Source: Gloeothece verrucosa PCC 7822
GTDB taxonomy: Bacteria; Cyanobacteriota; Cyanobacteriia; Cyanobacteriales; Microcystaceae
Length of the DNA: 64,000 nt
NCBI RefSeq assembly: GCF_000147335.1
Contig: NC_014501.1
Location: forward strand, 1,875,501 to 1,939,500
Reading direction: 5' to 3'
The notes beneath the pieces are model-generated. The model saw only the letters and a list, made by a program, of their open reading frames with translations, did no database searches and had not been told where the DNA came from. Both the position numbers and the translations under genes were made by a program. Shown in pieces: positions 53,374 through 62,939 of this stretch (its first letter is position 1; the number at the start of each line of letters is the position of its first letter).

Positions 53374-53572
53374 CTTCCGCCTCCCGCACTCAATGCTTGG
53401 GCAAATTTAATATTGTAAAATATTCCGTGTCTTTTTATTAAGATACATTTTTATTTTTAACTTATCTGCTCCATTAAGCCGTAGATTGATAAAGTGATGA
53501 CTTTTTAACTTCGTCTGATGATCAGGGCAGACGACTGTAATCTAACTGTTTCGCGTATCTAGAACGAAAATT

Positions 53573-54604
53573 ATGACCGTTGTGACAACAGATGTAACCC
53601 CCTCAAAAGAAAATTTATTTCCTCCGGCAGATGCTAAAGAGCGAGTCAGCCAATTCATGAAAAGTTTACAGGATGAAATCTGTCAAGGTCTAGAAGAACT
53701 TGATGGGACCGGCAAGTTTCGAGAAGATAGTTGGAACAGAGAAGAAGGGGGTGGAGGTCGTTCCCGGGTCTTGCGTGACGGGGGAGTTTTGGAGCAAGGG
53801 GGTGTAAATTTTTCAGAGGTTTGGGGTAAACAATTACCTCCTTCTATTTTAAAGCAGCGCCCAGAAGCTGAGGGTCATGAATTTTATGCCACCGGCACCT
53901 CACTGGTTTTACATCCCCGCAATCCTTATATTCCCACTGTTCACCTCAATTATCGCTATTTTGAAGCGGGGCCGGTCTGGTGGTTTGGAGGTGGGGCTGA
54001 TTTAACTCCCTATTACCCTTATGCTGAAGATGCCGCCCATTTTCACCGTACTTTTAAAGCGGCTTGTGATCAGCATCATCCAGAGTATTATCCGGTCTTT
54101 AAGCGCTGGTGTGATGAATATTTTTATCTCAAGCATCGAGGAGAAACCCGAGGAATCGGTGGTTTATTTTTTGATTATCAAGATGGGTTAGATCCCCTTT
54201 ATCGTGGGCCTCATGCCGATCAAGGTGCGGCTATCTATAGTCAGCAACTTCCTCCCCAATCTCCTCGTACATGGGAGCAGTTATTTGCTTTTGTCAACGA
54301 TTGTGGTCGGGCCTTTTTACCAGCTTATGTTCCCATCGCCCAAAGACGCAAAAACACGGAATATGGAGATAGAGAAAGACAGTTTCAATTGTATCGTCGG
54401 GGCCGCTATGTAGAATTTAATTTGGTCTATGACCGAGGAACGATTTTTGGCTTACAAACAAATGGTCGTACTGAGTCGATTTTGATGTCTCTACCGCCTT
54501 TGGTTCGTTGGGAATATTGTTATACTCCTGAACCCAATACCCCAGAAGCCGAATTGTATGAACGATTTTTAGTTCCTCAAGATTGGGCAAATTGGAATAA
54601 ATAA
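53573..54604 (+). CDS. hemF: oxygen-dependent coproporphyrinogen III oxidase HemF
   Basis: 343 aa, normal length. It oxidatively decarboxylates two propionates of coproporphyrinogen III to protoporphyrinogen IX in the haem and chlorophyll pathway, using O2. Conserved features: [49 protein letters not shown], the metal/substrate His residues in [11 protein letters not shown] and [12 protein letters not shown], and [13 protein letters not shown] at the C-terminus. ATG at 53573. Monocistronic; the upstream region likely holds its promoter. Confidence 0.98.
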   Translation: MTVVTTDVTPSKENLFPPADAKERVSQFMKSLQDEICQGLEELDGTGKFREDSWNREEGGGGRSRVLRDGGVLEQGGVNFSEVWGKQLPPSILKQRPEAEGHEFYATGTSLVLHPRNPYIPTVHLNYRYFEAGPVWWFGGGADLTPYYPYAEDAAHFHRTFKAACDQHHPEYYPVFKRWCDEYFYLKHRGETRGIGGLFFDYQDGLDPLYRGPHADQGAAIYSQQLPPQSPRTWEQLFAFVNDCGRAFLPAYVPIAQRRKNTEYGDRERQFQLYRRGRYVEFNLVYDRGTIFGLQTNGRTESILMSLPPLVRWEYCYTPEPNTPEAELYERFLVPQDWANWNK

Positions 54605-55426
54605 TCATATTTTCGTTGCTTTCAATTAAATTAATAAAGTATAATTAAATTAGCTATTATTTTTGACCTTATTCTGGCAAAATGATAGCTATTTTATTAA
54701 AAAAAAACAGACCTTTTACTATAAATTTTCTAGGTTGTAAATGAGTAAATTCTAGGAAATTTAGCAAATATAATTCCTAATTATATACAAAATTTACTGA
54801 ATTATAAACCTAAATAAAGCTGGGAGTTTTTAATATTATTATTAATTGTAAAAATTAGGTTTAATCGTCTTGCCACTATCTTTTTAATCTCTAATGTTGT
54901 TTCTCGAAATTTCGCCGAAAAAATCGCCTGAAACTCGAAGTTTTTTGCCTATTTTACACTTAACTTTCATTTTTGTCTGTACTTATATATTACTATATAG
55001 TTTTTCATATAGCGTTTGCTAATAATTGGTGAAAATTAGACCCCTGCTAAATCGAGATTGGCTAAGGGTTTTACCGCTCAAAGACCGATGCTGTATGGGT
55101 TTTGCTAATCATCGCGAGAGTCAACTCTCCTAGTTCTTTTAATCAATTTTTATCTATGAGATAATTATTAAAGTAGATGGATCTAGTTGGATTTACTCCA
55201 GTATTTTTTCTGAAAGATTGACGAGAGAATTAAAGATTCATTAAGTATTGCTTGAAGCTATTGTTAAGGATTGCTTACAAACAAGAGTCATTTAAATGGT
55301 CTTTTGAAGAGCCATATAATTAATCCTAATTAGTTTTTCGTAAAAAATTAAGTTACAATGAACGCACTATATATAATTTTCGTTGGCTATCAGTTATCTT
55401 GTAAATATAAAAAGTCCATAACTCCT
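54605..55426. other. long AT-rich intergenic region
   Basis: About 820 bp. A small perfect palindrome GAGAGT-CA-ACTCTC lies at 55116-55129. Otherwise I see no supported gene or RNA. It presumably carries the promoter and leader of the PEP-CTERM gene that follows. Confidence 0.4.
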
Positions 55427-57223
55427 ATGAACAGATTAACTCGTTTTTCAACCATTTCTATAGTTACTATTGGCAGCATCGTAGGTATCAGTAATTACGC
55501 TCAAGCCGGCTCATTAACTCTTAGTGCTACTACTTTTGGAAACTATTCCAATACTGGCACGAGGAATACTACCACTTACCTAACTGGAAAAAACAATACG
55601 ACTGGCACTACAGAAACCAATCGTAGCTTTTTTATTTTTGACCTCACTGGTAAGGATTTGAATGCCTCATACCGCACGATTCTCAACTCTCAATTGATAC
55701 TGAATAATCCAAGCAGTGGTTATGTTGGTCCGAGTGGAACTTTGAAATTTAATGTCACCAATGTCGATACCAATAATGTTCCACTATTGCAAAGTACAAC
55801 AGCAACCACGACTCAGAGAGTAGCTATTTTTAATGATTTAGGAGTCTCAAATGCGGCATCAGTTTATGGTTCAACTAATGTCGGTAGTGTGAACAATGGC
55901 AAAGATGTGACGATTGACTTAGGGACTAATGCTAATGCCAATATCCTAGCACAAGCCCAATCTGGGACTCCTATGTTCGCCGTAGGAGGCGCACTCACGT
56001 TAAATGGAACAACGGCACGGCAAGTCATCTTTAACGGCAGTGGGGCCGGTACTAAACAACTGGTGATCAACTATGCTGATGCTCAAGCCTCCACCAATGA
56101 AAACCAGCAATTCGGCAATGTCTTAGTCGGTCAAACCAAGAATGTGGATTTAACCGTCACGAACTCAGGCGATGCAGGGAGTCTACTATCAGGTTCCATT
56201 GGTGCATCGAGCAATCCCTTGATCACTCCCACTTCTGGCACCCAGTCTTTTACCAATCTACAGGCTGGCCAGTCGGCTACTCGTACCTTTACCTTTACTC
56301 CCACCAAGCGTAGTAAAGGCACTTCTGAGCAAGCCACAATTGCTCTTACCAGTAATACTAAAAACGCCATAGCGAACCCGTTGTTTACCGGTTTTGGAGT
56401 AGCGGCTCAAAATGCCCTCACTTCCATCAACAATAATGCTGGCTATGTGCGGATAGGAACACAGGCTAATCTAAACTTTAATATCCAAAATGTGGGCGAT
56501 GGAAACTTATCCGGTTTAGGAGAGATGAGCAATCTCAAAGGAACCATTGCTCTAACCGGTAGCAGTAGCGATTTTTCAGCCACATCCGGTTCAATAGGAG
56601 ATGTGAGTCTTGCTGATAACGTTGTCAAAGCCGTCAATCTTTCTTACAAGCCCACAGATCATGGTGTAGATACTCAGGTGGTGAGCCTAAACTTTACGAA
56701 TGGTAGCGACGACGGCACCAACCAAGCTCAAGTTAAAACCGTAAACTTGACCGGGTACGGAGTCGGGGCTGAGTTTCAAAGTTCATCGGCCCCTAACTCC
56801 ACCCTTGACTTCGGTAAAGTCCTAGTGGGAAAAACTCGTCTTTTGTCTCTGGCCATCTCCAATGCCACCCAAGACCCAACCCAGGATTTACAATTAACAG
56901 GATTGACCTTGCTTGATGCTAAGTTTGAAGGTCCTGGCGCTGAGGCTTTTTCATTAGTCAATTTCACCAAAGGAACCGTACTCGGGGCTGGACAGAGCCT
57001 CAATTTGCAGTTGCAGTTCAATCCCCTCTTTAAAGGCGATTTCAGCCAAATTGCCTTGCGAATCTTAACTGATCAAGGAACGGCTTTCGGACAGACAGGA
57101 CAAAGTTTTAGCTACAATATTAAAGCCACTGCTATTCCAGAACCTAACACCACTTTAGGCTTATTAAGTCTTCTAGGTACTGCTGTTTTATTGCCTAGAA
57201 AAAAAGCTAAGAAAATTCTTTAG
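55427..57223 (+). CDS. choice-of-anchor-D PEP-CTERM exported protein
   Basis: 598 aa from the ATG at 55427, which starts a clean signal peptide ending NYAQA; an ATG at 55358 would add 23 residues in front. After a Ser/Thr/Asn-rich beta domain come immunoglobulin-like repeats of the choice-of-anchor D type, with FGNVLVGQTKNVDLTVTN and FGKVLVGKTRLLSLAIS. The C-terminus has IPEP (570-573), a hydrophobic helix and LPRKKAKK, the exosortase sorting signal. Likely a surface or matrix protein. Second PEP-CTERM protein in the window. Confidence 0.88.
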   Translation: MNRLTRFSTISIVTIGSIVGISNYAQAGSLTLSATTFGNYSNTGTRNTTTYLTGKNNTTGTTETNRSFFIFDLTGKDLNASYRTILNSQLILNNPSSGYVGPSGTLKFNVTNVDTNNVPLLQSTTATTTQRVAIFNDLGVSNAASVYGSTNVGSVNNGKDVTIDLGTNANANILAQAQSGTPMFAVGGALTLNGTTARQVIFNGSGAGTKQLVINYADAQASTNENQQFGNVLVGQTKNVDLTVTNSGDAGSLLSGSIGASSNPLITPTSGTQSFTNLQAGQSATRTFTFTPTKRSKGTSEQATIALTSNTKNAIANPLFTGFGVAAQNALTSINNNAGYVRIGTQANLNFNIQNVGDGNLSGLGEMSNLKGTIALTGSSSDFSATSGSIGDVSLADNVVKAVNLSYKPTDHGVDTQVVSLNFTNGSDDGTNQAQVKTVNLTGYGVGAEFQSSSAPNSTLDFGKVLVGKTRLLSLAISNATQDPTQDLQLTGLTLLDAKFEGPGAEAFSLVNFTKGTVLGAGQSLNLQLQFNPLFKGDFSQIALRILTDQGTAFGQTGQSFSYNIKATAIPEPNTTLGLLSLLGTAVLLPRKKAKKIL

Positions 57224-57349
57224 CTAATTCCACAAGAAGCGAAGTACCTGAACATCAATAAAACACTCTATGTGTAAGGTAAAAACCTCCGTATGCCCCT
57301 GTTGCCTGTTCACAGAGCCGGTTAGGGGGCTGTACTTATGTCTAGGTAC

Positions 57350-58534
57350 TTAATAAACTCTTCCTTTCCAACCTCCTCCTTGTCCTCGCCAGTGCCGCCA
57401 AGCAGAATCAATGGTCATGAGAGTGTACAAAAAAGCGATGCCCGGTAAACTGATTCCCCATAAAAAAGAAGACTCGTATAATTTAAGAGTGGGAAAATAG
57501 GCGATCAGCATCAATAACCAAGCCATAGTGCCTATCCCTATCATTAACTTATTTCCTAACACTACACCTATCATCACACTGAGGGGAGGAATTAAATAAA
57601 TGATGGTCATTCCTATCACTGTCCCGATTAATAGCCAAGGGGAATAATTGAGTTGAGTAAAGGCTGTACGAGCAACCAAATCCCAAAGACTTTTAAGAGA
57701 AGGATAGGGACGGAAACTTTCTGTGGCATCTGTCAATCCTAACCAGATAGATTTTTCGGTTAATGTGGGTTCAGTTTGAAGATAAGATTTAACAGCCGCA
57801 GCGAGAGAGCAATCATCAATTAAGGCTTTACGTAAAATTTGGAGTCCTCCGATGTCTTCTAAAATTTGGCGACGAATTAAAATACAACCGCCGGCGGCGG
57901 CAGCCATTTTCTGCTGAGGGTCATTAACCCAAGGAAAAGGATATAATTTTTGAAAGAAAAAGACAAAGGCCGGAATTAAGACTTTTTCCCAAAAAGATTT
58001 ACATCTGAGTAATACCATTAAGGAAACCAAAGCTAAATTTTCTTGTTCAGCTTTAATAACTAATTCTTGAAGATTAACAGGATGATGACAAATATCAGCA
58101 TCGGTAAAGAGAAAATAATCGGGAGAAGAGTGCTGCTTGGCGTAGCGAATCCCTTGTTCCATTGCCCACAGTTTACCCGTCCAACCCGAGGAAAGCGGCT
58201 GTCCTGAAATAACGGTTAAACGAGCAGATTGGTGACATTTTTGGGCGACATCAAGAGCCACTTGACCGGTTCCATCGCTACTTTGGTCATCAATTAAAAT
58301 AATAGAAAATTCTCCAGGATAGTTTTGATTTAGAAGAGAGTTTAAGGTAGTGGGTAATAGATCAGCCTCGTTTCTGGCAGGCACAACAGCACAAACCGAA
58401 GGATAAAAACTCAATTGATTATTGTTAAGCTCAAGACGTTGATCAGCTAACCAAAATTTTCCTCGAAAACACAATAAATAAAGCCAAATTAATAAAGATA
58501 ACAAAACTAAACCTAAAAAAACTTGATTCATCAT
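57350..58534 (-). CDS. hpnB: hopene-associated glycosyltransferase HpnB-like
   Basis: 394 aa. N-terminal membrane helix, then a GT-A family 2 glycosyltransferase domain (VCAVVPARNEADLLP, ILIDDQSSDGTG, DxD as FTDADICHH). The family marker SGWTGKLWAMEQG is present, and the C-terminal part has three or four membrane helices. HpnB is found in hopanoid loci and probably glycosylates or modifies hopanoids or carotenoids at the membrane. No other hopanoid genes are nearby. ATG-ATG start at 58529-58534. Confidence 0.82.
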   Translation of the reverse strand: MMNQVFLGLVLLSLLIWLYLLCFRGKFWLADQRLELNNNQLSFYPSVCAVVPARNEADLLPTTLNSLLNQNYPGEFSIILIDDQSSDGTGQVALDVAQKCHQSARLTVISGQPLSSGWTGKLWAMEQGIRYAKQHSSPDYFLFTDADICHHPVNLQELVIKAEQENLALVSLMVLLRCKSFWEKVLIPAFVFFFQKLYPFPWVNDPQQKMAAAAGGCILIRRQILEDIGGLQILRKALIDDCSLAAAVKSYLQTEPTLTEKSIWLGLTDATESFRPYPSLKSLWDLVARTAFTQLNYSPWLLIGTVIGMTIIYLIPPLSVMIGVVLGNKLMIGIGTMAWLLMLIAYFPTLKLYESSFLWGISLPGIAFLYTLMTIDSAWRHWRGQGGGWKGRVY

Positions 58535-58695
58535 GTTTAATTTTTAAACGGAGGGAGATCAATAAATTATGCTATCGGTGAGTCAGGCGGCTCAAACGGT
58601 TAAAACTTTAGTTCGCCAATGCTTACCGACTTGGGCCACAATACAATATATTGTGAAAAACAATTATTTTTTGTTTTGTGAGGAGCGATAAATAG

Positions 58696-59541
58696 ATGTT
58701 AGCCAAAAAATTGACCCAAAACTTGCTGATTTGCCTGCTAGTAACCTTGTTACTGGTTTGGGGAACTTCTCTGGTTAAAGCTAAAGATACAAGCTTAACT
58801 CAAGTTTATCAAGTTCTCAAAAATAAGCAAACGGTAGACCTGACTCATGCTTTTGAACCTGGTATTCCCCACTGGCCAGGGTTTCCCGATGAAACCCGTA
58901 AAACGCTTTATTGGTATGAACCGTTAGAGGGCGCTTTGGGTTCGGGATTTTTTGCTCAACTCTATTGTCATGCGGGACAATGGGGAACTCATGTTGATCC
59001 GCCGGCTCATTTTGTCAAGGGTTTACGCACGGTAGATCAAATTGAAGTTAAAGAGATGATTTTGCCTTTAGTGGTGATTGATGTGCATCAAAAAGTGGCC
59101 CAAAACCCTGACTATACTTTAACAATGGCAGATATTCAAGATTGGGAGCGGCAACATGGGAAAATTCCTCAAGGCGCGTTTGTGGCGATGCGAACAGATT
59201 GGTCAAAACGTTGGCCGAGTAGGGAGGCGATGCAAAATAAAGATGCTCAAGGTGTTGCTCACTATCCTGGGTGGAGTTTACCGGTTTTAAAATATCTGTA
59301 TGAAGACCGCAAGATTACCGCTTCTGGACATGAACCAACGGATACTGACCCCGGAGTAGCTACCAGTAAAGATGATTATTCTTTGGAGAATTACATCTTG
59401 TCCCAGAACCATTACCAAATTGAGTTGTTAACTAATTTAGATCAAGTCCCAGAAAATGGCGCATTAGCGGTGGTTACTTTTCCTAAACCAAAGGGGGGTT
59501 CAGGGTTTCCAGCTAGAGTGTTTGCAATTTTGCCATTTTAA
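58696..59541 (+). CDS. secreted cyclase-family metal hydrolase
   Basis: 281 aa with an N-terminal signal peptide (LLICLLVTLLLVWGTSLVKA). The cyclase/kynurenine-formamidase signature is HAGQWGTHVDPPAHF (H92, H99, D101, H105), the metal-binding motif. A second metal His is in SGHEPTDTDPG. It likely hydrolyses a cyclic amide or similar substrate outside the cytoplasm. Kynurenine formamidase itself is normally cytoplasmic, so a different substrate is likely. ATG at 58696 with GAGGAG about ten bases upstream. Confidence 0.85.
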   Translation: MLAKKLTQNLLICLLVTLLLVWGTSLVKAKDTSLTQVYQVLKNKQTVDLTHAFEPGIPHWPGFPDETRKTLYWYEPLEGALGSGFFAQLYCHAGQWGTHVDPPAHFVKGLRTVDQIEVKEMILPLVVIDVHQKVAQNPDYTLTMADIQDWERQHGKIPQGAFVAMRTDWSKRWPSREAMQNKDAQGVAHYPGWSLPVLKYLYEDRKITASGHEPTDTDPGVATSKDDYSLENYILSQNHYQIELLTNLDQVPENGALAVVTFPKPKGGSGFPARVFAILPF

Positions 59542-59550
59542 AAAATGAGA

Positions 59551-60456
59551 TTAAAGCGAGTTATCTTGCAAAAATTTTTGAACTTCTTGTAAATAAGTTG
59601 GGGCATCTTCCAACATGGGAAAATGAGCAGTTTTAGGAATTTCAACATAGGATATATTTTCATTCAAAGCCGCCGCTTGACGACCCATTGCTGCGGGAAT
59701 AATAATATCTTTTTCGCCAGAAATTAGCAGGGTGGGAACTTTAAACTGTGCAAACTTTTGCGGCATAACTTCCACTGCTTTCTGACTAACTGAGGTATAA
59801 ATTGTCCCTAAAGCCGCTTCATAATCTGCTAAAATAAAATCCTCTAAAAAATCCCTCTGAGCATCTTTTTCAATGGGACGATGAAGAAATCGCGCCATAA
59901 ATAAGCGATCAGCTAAAGGAATTTTTAAAAACCAAGGATAACGAAACTGAACCACATATTTTCCAAATTTATGAAAAGCTGAAAACGCTTTTTCATCGTA
60001 TTCAAAAATCCCATTACAAGCTAAGATGGCTTTTTCTACTCGTTCAGGAAATAAATCTATAAAAAAAGCGGCTACCGATGCGCCCATAGAGTGACTGTGG
60101 AGATAAACTCGTTTTATATTTAAAGCATCTAATAAAGCCGCTAAATCAAGCGCGTATTCTTCTAATTCGTAAGTAACTTCTACAGGCGTTTGAGGGAGTT
60201 TACTTCGTCCAAAACCACGTAAATCGTAGAGTAAGCAGTCAAAATTTTGAGACAATTCTTTAGCCGTCTTACGCCAATATCTGGCTGATCCTCCCCAACC
60301 ATGAATAAACACCATGACGGGTTTAGGTAGAGAATTTTCTGAGTGAGAAGCGGCACAAGCCTCCGAATGCGGTGCAGGGGACAGGCCCTCACTAATCCAC
60401 TCATAATAATGGTCAACACCTCTAACGGTGATCCGTTGTTCTGTCTCCTGTGTCAT
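59551..60456 (-). CDS. alpha/beta hydrolase
   Basis: 301 aa, soluble. Oxyanion segment FIHGWGGSARYW (50-61), nucleophile elbow HSHSMGAS with Ser 123, and the C-terminal His in KTAHFPM with an upstream acid in ISGEKDIIIPA. The elbow is S-x-S-x-G rather than the usual G-x-S-x-G. Substrate unknown; it resembles small-molecule esterases or lipases rather than a named pathway enzyme. It converges on the cyclase gene with 9 bp between stops. ATG at 60454-60456. Confidence 0.88.
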   Translation of the reverse strand: MTQETEQRITVRGVDHYYEWISEGLSPAPHSEACAASHSENSLPKPVMVFIHGWGGSARYWRKTAKELSQNFDCLLYDLRGFGRSKLPQTPVEVTYELEEYALDLAALLDALNIKRVYLHSHSMGASVAAFFIDLFPERVEKAILACNGIFEYDEKAFSAFHKFGKYVVQFRYPWFLKIPLADRLFMARFLHRPIEKDAQRDFLEDFILADYEAALGTIYTSVSQKAVEVMPQKFAQFKVPTLLISGEKDIIIPAAMGRQAAALNENISYVEIPKTAHFPMLEDAPTYLQEVQKFLQDNSL

Positions 60457-60567
60457 TGAGCGCTTTTTAAATTCAAAATTGAAAAAGATAAATTTACTGT
60501 TAATTGTACTATCTTATTTAGCTTTTAGCTTTCGCTATCAAATCTCAATTTTGAATGAGCGAATTTT

Positions 60568-61908
60568 TTAAGCTGACTCGGGTGTAACAATTGAGGAAGG
60601 ATGAACTAATAAATCAGCCGTTGAGCGTTTTTCTACCATTTCCCGGGTAATCAAACAGCGCTTGACATCTTTTCGGGAGGGTAGCTCATACATCACTTCT
60701 AACATTAATTCTTCCACGATTCCCCGTAATGCTCTGGCCCCGGTTTTGCGCCGATAGGCTTCTTGAGCGATCGCTCTGACGGCATCTGATTTAAACTCTA
60801 ATTGAACATTATCCATCTTCAGGAGTTTTTGATATTGTTTAACTAGAGCATTTCGCGGCTGAGTGAGAATAGCGATGAGGGCTTCTTCATCGAGGGGGTC
60901 TAACGAGGCCATAACCGGAATTCTCCCGACAAATTCGGGAATCATGCCAAATTTTACTAGGTCGTCAGGTTCTATTACTTTAAGCAAATCGGCTGTACGT
61001 TTATCTTTTGCATTTCCGTCTCCTGGCTGTATAAATCCCATAGATTTTTTGCCGAGTCGCTGTTCAACAATTTTATCCAAGCCGACAAATGCGCCGCCAC
61101 AGATGAAGAGAATATTACTGGTATCGATTTGGATACAATCTTGATAAGGGTGCTTGCGTCCTCCTTGGGGAGGAACATTGGCGATGGTTCCTTCTAACAT
61201 TTTCAGGAGTGCCTGCTGTACGCCTTCTCCCGATACATCACGAGTAATAGAGGGATTTTCGCTTTTACGGGCTATTTTATCGATTTCATCAATATAGATA
61301 ATTCCCCGTTGAGCTTCTTCTACATCAAGGTCTGCCACTTGTAACAGTCGTAGCAGAATATTTTCCACATCTTCTCCCACATAACCGGCTTCGGTGAGAG
61401 TTGTGGCATCAGCCACCGCAAAAGGCACGTCGAGAATTTTGGCTAAGGTTTGAGCTAAAAGGGTTTTTCCTGAGCCAGTGGGACCCATCAGGAGTATATT
61501 AGATTTTTGTAATTCGATCGGATCATCAATTGAGCCTGTTCCACTGCGTTTGGATTGGATATCTGAGAGACGTTTGTAGTGGTTATACACTGCCACCGAG
61601 AGGACTTTTTTCGCCTCATTTTGTCCAATCACATATTCATCGAGATATTTTTTGATCTCTCTGGGTTTGGGAATTTGGCCGAGAGTGAGACGTTCTCGGC
61701 TATTGCGACGTTTCGGGCGTTCTTCCCTTGGCGAAACGGATGAGGAAACCGGGCTTGGGGGTTCCATCAGTTCCTCATCCAAAATTTCGTTACACAGTTC
61801 TACACACTCATCGCAAATGTAGACTCCCGGACCAGCGATAAGTTTACGAACCTGTTCCTGGGATTTGCCACAAAACGAACACTTTAGGTGGGAGTCGTAT
61901 TTAGACAT
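60568..61908 (-). CDS. clpX: ATP-dependent protease ATPase subunit ClpX
   Basis: 446 aa. An N-terminal zinc-binding domain (C10, C13, C32, C35) binds adaptors and substrates. The AAA+ core has Walker A GPTGSGKT (142-149), Walker [12 protein letters not shown], the pore-loop region [11 protein letters not shown], and the sensor [13 protein letters not shown] with the IGF-like ClpP-contact loop replaced by SMGFIQPGD. It unfolds tagged proteins and feeds ClpP. ATG at 61906-61908, 12 bp after clpP. Confidence 0.98.
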   Translation of the reverse strand: MSKYDSHLKCSFCGKSQEQVRKLIAGPGVYICDECVELCNEILDEELMEPPSPVSSSVSPREERPKRRNSRERLTLGQIPKPREIKKYLDEYVIGQNEAKKVLSVAVYNHYKRLSDIQSKRSGTGSIDDPIELQKSNILLMGPTGSGKTLLAQTLAKILDVPFAVADATTLTEAGYVGEDVENILLRLLQVADLDVEEAQRGIIYIDEIDKIARKSENPSITRDVSGEGVQQALLKMLEGTIANVPPQGGRKHPYQDCIQIDTSNILFICGGAFVGLDKIVEQRLGKKSMGFIQPGDGNAKDKRTADLLKVIEPDDLVKFGMIPEFVGRIPVMASLDPLDEEALIAILTQPRNALVKQYQKLLKMDNVQLEFKSDAVRAIAQEAYRRKTGARALRGIVEELMLEVMYELPSRKDVKRCLITREMVEKRSTADLLVHPSSIVTPESA

Positions 61909-61920
61909 AGTTATTTCTTA

Positions 61921-62607
61921 TTACAGTGAGGTTACTGGAATTGTGGGATCAGGAAGTTCTGAGCGAGAAATGACCTGATCGATTAATCCGTAGTCTTTGG
62001 CATCATGAACGGACATATAAAAATCTCGCTCGGTGTCTTCTGCGATTCTTTCGTAGGGTTGACCGGTGTGTTCGGCTAATAGAGAATTTAATCTTTGTTT
62101 GATATAGAGGATTTCTTTAGCTTGAATATCGATTTCCACCGCTTGCCCTTGCGCTCCGCCGATGGGTTGATGGATCATTATTCTAGCACTGGGTAAAGCC
62201 ATGCGTTTTCCTTTTGTGCCACCGGATAGCAAGAAGGCTCCCATGCTGGCTGCTAGTCCAAAGCAGATGGTGACTACATCAGGACGAATTTGTTGCATGG
62301 TATCGTAAATGGCTAGTCCAGCGTACACCGAGCCGCCTGGGGAATTGATATAGAGTTGAATGTCTTTTTCTGGATCTTCAGCATCGAGATACAGCAGTTG
62401 AGCCACAATGGAGTCAGCGACATTATCATCAATTGCTGTGCCTAAAAATACGATTCTTTCCCGCAATAAGCGCGAGTAAATATCAAATGCTCTTTCTCCC
62501 ATCCCCGATTGTTCTATAACTACCGGCACGATATTCTGAGTGCTGGAGTAGATCTTGGGGGAGCAATAGCTAATGATGGGGTGATCAGGCGATTTTGATT
62601 GAACCAT
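61921..62607 (-). CDS. clpP: ATP-dependent Clp protease proteolytic subunit ClpP
   Basis: 228 aa serine protease that forms tetradecamers. Catalytic Ser 121 in GLAASMGA and His 146 in MIHQP, with the acid in DTERDFYM. It has about 25 extra N-terminal residues before the family core, common in cyanobacterial ClpP paralogues. Cyanobacteria have several clpP genes; this one is paired with clpX and tig, so it probably serves the ClpXP machine. ATG at 62605-62607. Confidence 0.96.
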   Translation of the reverse strand: MVQSKSPDHPIISYCSPKIYSSTQNIVPVVIEQSGMGERAFDIYSRLLRERIVFLGTAIDDNVADSIVAQLLYLDAEDPEKDIQLYINSPGGSVYAGLAIYDTMQQIRPDVVTICFGLAASMGAFLLSGGTKGKRMALPSARIMIHQPIGGAQGQAVEIDIQAKEILYIKQRLNSLLAEHTGQPYERIAEDTERDFYMSVHDAKDYGLIDQVISRSELPDPTIPVTSL

Positions 62608-62939
62608 AGGATTTGGATGCTGTTTAAAAAAATTTTGCCAGTTACTACTAACTTAGCGTTTTTCCCGCGTTTTCGGCTAGAGTAAGCCAGTTGAGAGATG
62701 GTGTTAATCGTTGGTTTTTCAGGTGGAGGCTTGGTAAATTACAATTTTAGTCAATCCTAAGCTTATTTACTAACAAAGGGCCCGTTGGCTCTAGTTTAGG
62801 GTTTTTTCAAAAGCTCCGCCTTCAGGCTTTTTTGAATAGCCTTAATGGCATTTGGATTGAGGCTACTTCCTCCACCTCAAATCTACCACAAAATTTTCGG
62901 TTCTTTGGAACTTTTGCGAGAATTTTGGCTAATTATTTT
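62608..62939. other. intergenic region between tig and clpP with an imperfect inverted repeat
   Basis: 332 bp. Near 62804-62840 the segments TTCAAAAGC and GCTTTTTTGAA face each other around GCCTTCAGGC. This could be a processing or pausing structure between tig and clpP or a separate promoter zone for clpPX. Confidence 0.35.

Noticed and set aside
58569..58691. 40-codon frame before the cyclase gene (starts MLSVSQAAQTVK).
   Set aside because: Ribosome-binding site too distant, no recognised family; it may simply be leader sequence.
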